Shown here piece after piece: positions 31,458 to 32,708 of a DNA stretch of 32,708 nt (positions within the stretch are counted from its first letter, which is position 1; every line of letters begins with the position of its first letter). The position numbers and the translations under genes were made by a program. The notes below the pieces were generated by a model. That model made no database searches, was not told the origin of the DNA, and saw only the letters and a list, made by a program, of their open reading frames with translations. Origin of the DNA: an uncultured Eubacteriales bacterium (GTDB taxonomy: Bacteria > Bacillota > Clostridia > Peptostreptococcales > Anaerovoracaceae); contig CASEOD010000019.1 in the NCBI GenBank assembly GCA_949289445.1, forward strand, positions 1 to 32,708, written 5' to 3'.

Positions 31458-32708
31458 TTAGTGTTTGTTTCTTTCGTGTCTCAGCAGGTGAGCAGGTTCC
31501 ATGGATTTGATCTGTAAGCCTTCTCCCAATGCGGAAACACCTTCGTATCTGTAAGTCTTCTTGCCTGTGCAGTAGTCGCATGTGCACTTCAGATCAGGCA
31601 GACGAGGCTGCGTATAAGTTGTGATAACGCCTTCGTAGTTTCTCAGAATTACCTTGTCAGGAGTTTCGGAGATTACGTACTGAGGCATTACCGGAGTCTT
31701 TCCGCCACCGCCAGGAGCGTCTACTACGAAAGTAGGAACTGCATATCCTGAAGTGTGTCCTCTCAGACCTTCGATGATTTCGATACCCTTCGCAACAGAT
31801 GTTCTGAAGTGTTCGATACCTACGGACAGGTCGCAGATGTAGATGTAGTAAGGTCTTACTCTGTTTTTAACCAGAGCCTGAACCAGTTCTCTCATGATGT
31901 GCTTGCAGTCGTTAACGCCTCTGAGCAGTACGGACTGATTTCCGAGAGGGATACCTGCATCAGCAAGCTTTCTCAGAGCTTCTGCTGCATCCGGTGTCAG
32001 TTCTTTCGGATGATTGAAGTGAGTGTTCAGCCAGATTGGATGATACTTCTTCAGCATGTTAACCAGATTGTCGGTAATTCTCATAGGCATTACAACCGGA
32101 GTTCTGGAACCGATTCTTACGATTTCAACGTGATCGATTTTTCTCAGTTCACTGATGATGTATTCCAGTGTATCATCTTCTACGCACAGAGCGTCACCGC
32201 CGGACAGAAGAACGTCTCTTACAACAGGAGTTCTTCTGATATAATCGATACATGCATCGATATCCTCTCTGGATCTTGCACCGTCAGTTTCACCTGCAAG
32301 TCTTCTTCTTGTGCAGTGACGGCAGTACATGGAGCACTGGTCAGTGATTAAGAATAAAACTCTGTCAGGATATCTGTGAGTCAGACCAGGAGCCGGAGAG
32401 TCAGCATCTTCGTGAAGCGGGTCAGCATCATCAGCTTCAGATCTGTGCATTTCAGCCAGTGTAGGAACAGCCTGCATTCTGACAGGACATCTCGGATCAT
32501 CCGGGTCCATCAGAGAAGCATAGTACGGAGTAATACCAACTCTGAAACCGCCCAGTACCTTTTCGATATCAGCTTTTTCCTGTTCTGTCAGGTTTACAAC
32601 CTGACAGATTTCTTCCACTGTGGATAATCTGTGGGAAACCTGCCAGTGCCAGTCGTTCCACTGCTCATCAGTTACATCTTTAAAAAGAGGAATATCTTTC
32701 CAATTTCT
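31458..32708 (-). CDS. kamA: Lysine 2,3-aminomutase (N-terminus beyond the window)
   Basis: Radical-SAM, PLP-dependent enzyme that turns L-lysine into L-beta-lysine, the first step of the pathway. The frame is open to the right edge: 416 residues are visible, starting RNWKDIPLFKDVTDEQWNDW, which lines up almost residue for residue with the clostridial enzyme, so only a few N-terminal residues are missing. The 4Fe-4S motif is CSMYCRHC; counted from the edge its cysteines are 125, 129 and 132. The PLP lysine is in PGGGGKTPVMP, the aspartate before it (VVDAP) contacts substrate, and zinc ligands are the Cys in CDLSVG and the C-terminal CTCDYC. An internal GTG at 32618 is not the true start. Confidence 0.96.
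   Translation of the reverse strand, partial: RNWKDIPLFKDVTDEQWNDWHWQVSHRLSTVEEICQVVNLTEQEKADIEKVLGGFRVGITPYYASLMDPDDPRCPVRMQAVPTLAEMHRSEADDADPLHEDADSPAPGLTHRYPDRVLFLITDQCSMYCRHCTRRRLAGETDGARSREDIDACIDYIRRTPVVRDVLLSGGDALCVEDDTLEYIISELRKIDHVEIVRIGSRTPVVMPMRITDNLVNMLKKYHPIWLNTHFNHPKELTPDAAEALRKLADAGIPLGNQSVLLRGVNDCKHIMRELVQALVKNRVRPYYIYICDLSVGIEHFRTSVAKGIEIIEGLRGHTSGYAVPTFVVDAPGGGGKTPVMPQYVISETPDKVILRNYEGVITTYTQPRLPDLKCTCDYCTGKKTYRYEGVSALGEGLQIKSMEPAHLLRHERNKH

Noticed and set aside
1..32708. CRISPR array, tRNA or rRNA genes
   Set aside because: No regularly spaced repeats, tRNA cloverleaf or rRNA segment was noticed while reading both strands; no search program was run.

Overview
The window looks like chromosome of a spore-forming, amino-acid-fermenting member of the Clostridia (low-to-mid GC Firmicutes). 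Seen directly: strong AGGAGG-type ribosome sites, sigma-A promoters of the TTGACA/TATAAT type, an S-box (SAM-I) riboswitch, SpoIIE and CwlD sporulation proteins, and a lysine-fermentation operon. Lysine fermentation to butyrate and acetate is known from Fusobacterium and gut Clostridia. A family XIII/Anaerovoracaceae-like host is a guess from that combination only.

Left edge (1-0.9 kb): the last codons and right end of an IS3-like insertion sequence sit inside a membrane-protein gene and truncate it. 1.0-6.0 kb (minus strand): metG, tatD and spoIIE, with Spo0A-box-like repeats before spoIIE. 6.1-8.3 kb: an M20 amidohydrolase with its own promoter (plus), then a cytidylate-kinase-like gene and a 73-residue membrane protein (minus). 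8.6-13.2 kb: a MarR regulator and two ABC half-transporters in one tightly packed operon; the pair is an asymmetric heterodimeric exporter. 13.4-19.3 kb: a secreted Fn3 protein, aspartate kinase, a membrane-anchored XRE regulator with a DUF4825-like domain, a secreted two-repeat PepSY protein, and metK behind a complete S-box.

19.7-23.3 kb: an unrecognised 394-residue cytosolic protein divergent from metK; a convergent spacer with inverted DnaA boxes and a perfect 14-bp palindrome; the spore amidase cwlD; and a long AlaX-type tRNA editing protein.

23.4 kb to the right edge is one metabolic block on the minus strand. Transcription runs kamA (N-terminus cut by the window edge), kamB, kamC, kamD, kamE, then a separate promoter and atoE-like, atoD, atoA. 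KamA makes beta-lysine. KamDE, a B12/PLP enzyme, moves the terminal amino group to give 3,5-diaminohexanoate. KamB and KamC are the P-loop and MutS-like proteins associated with reactivating the 5,6-aminomutase. AtoDA passes CoA from butyryl-CoA to acetoacetate, and the AtoE-like carrier probably handles the short-chain acid. The connecting steps (kdd, kce, kal) are not in the window and may lie upstream of kamA. No tRNA, rRNA or CRISPR array was seen.
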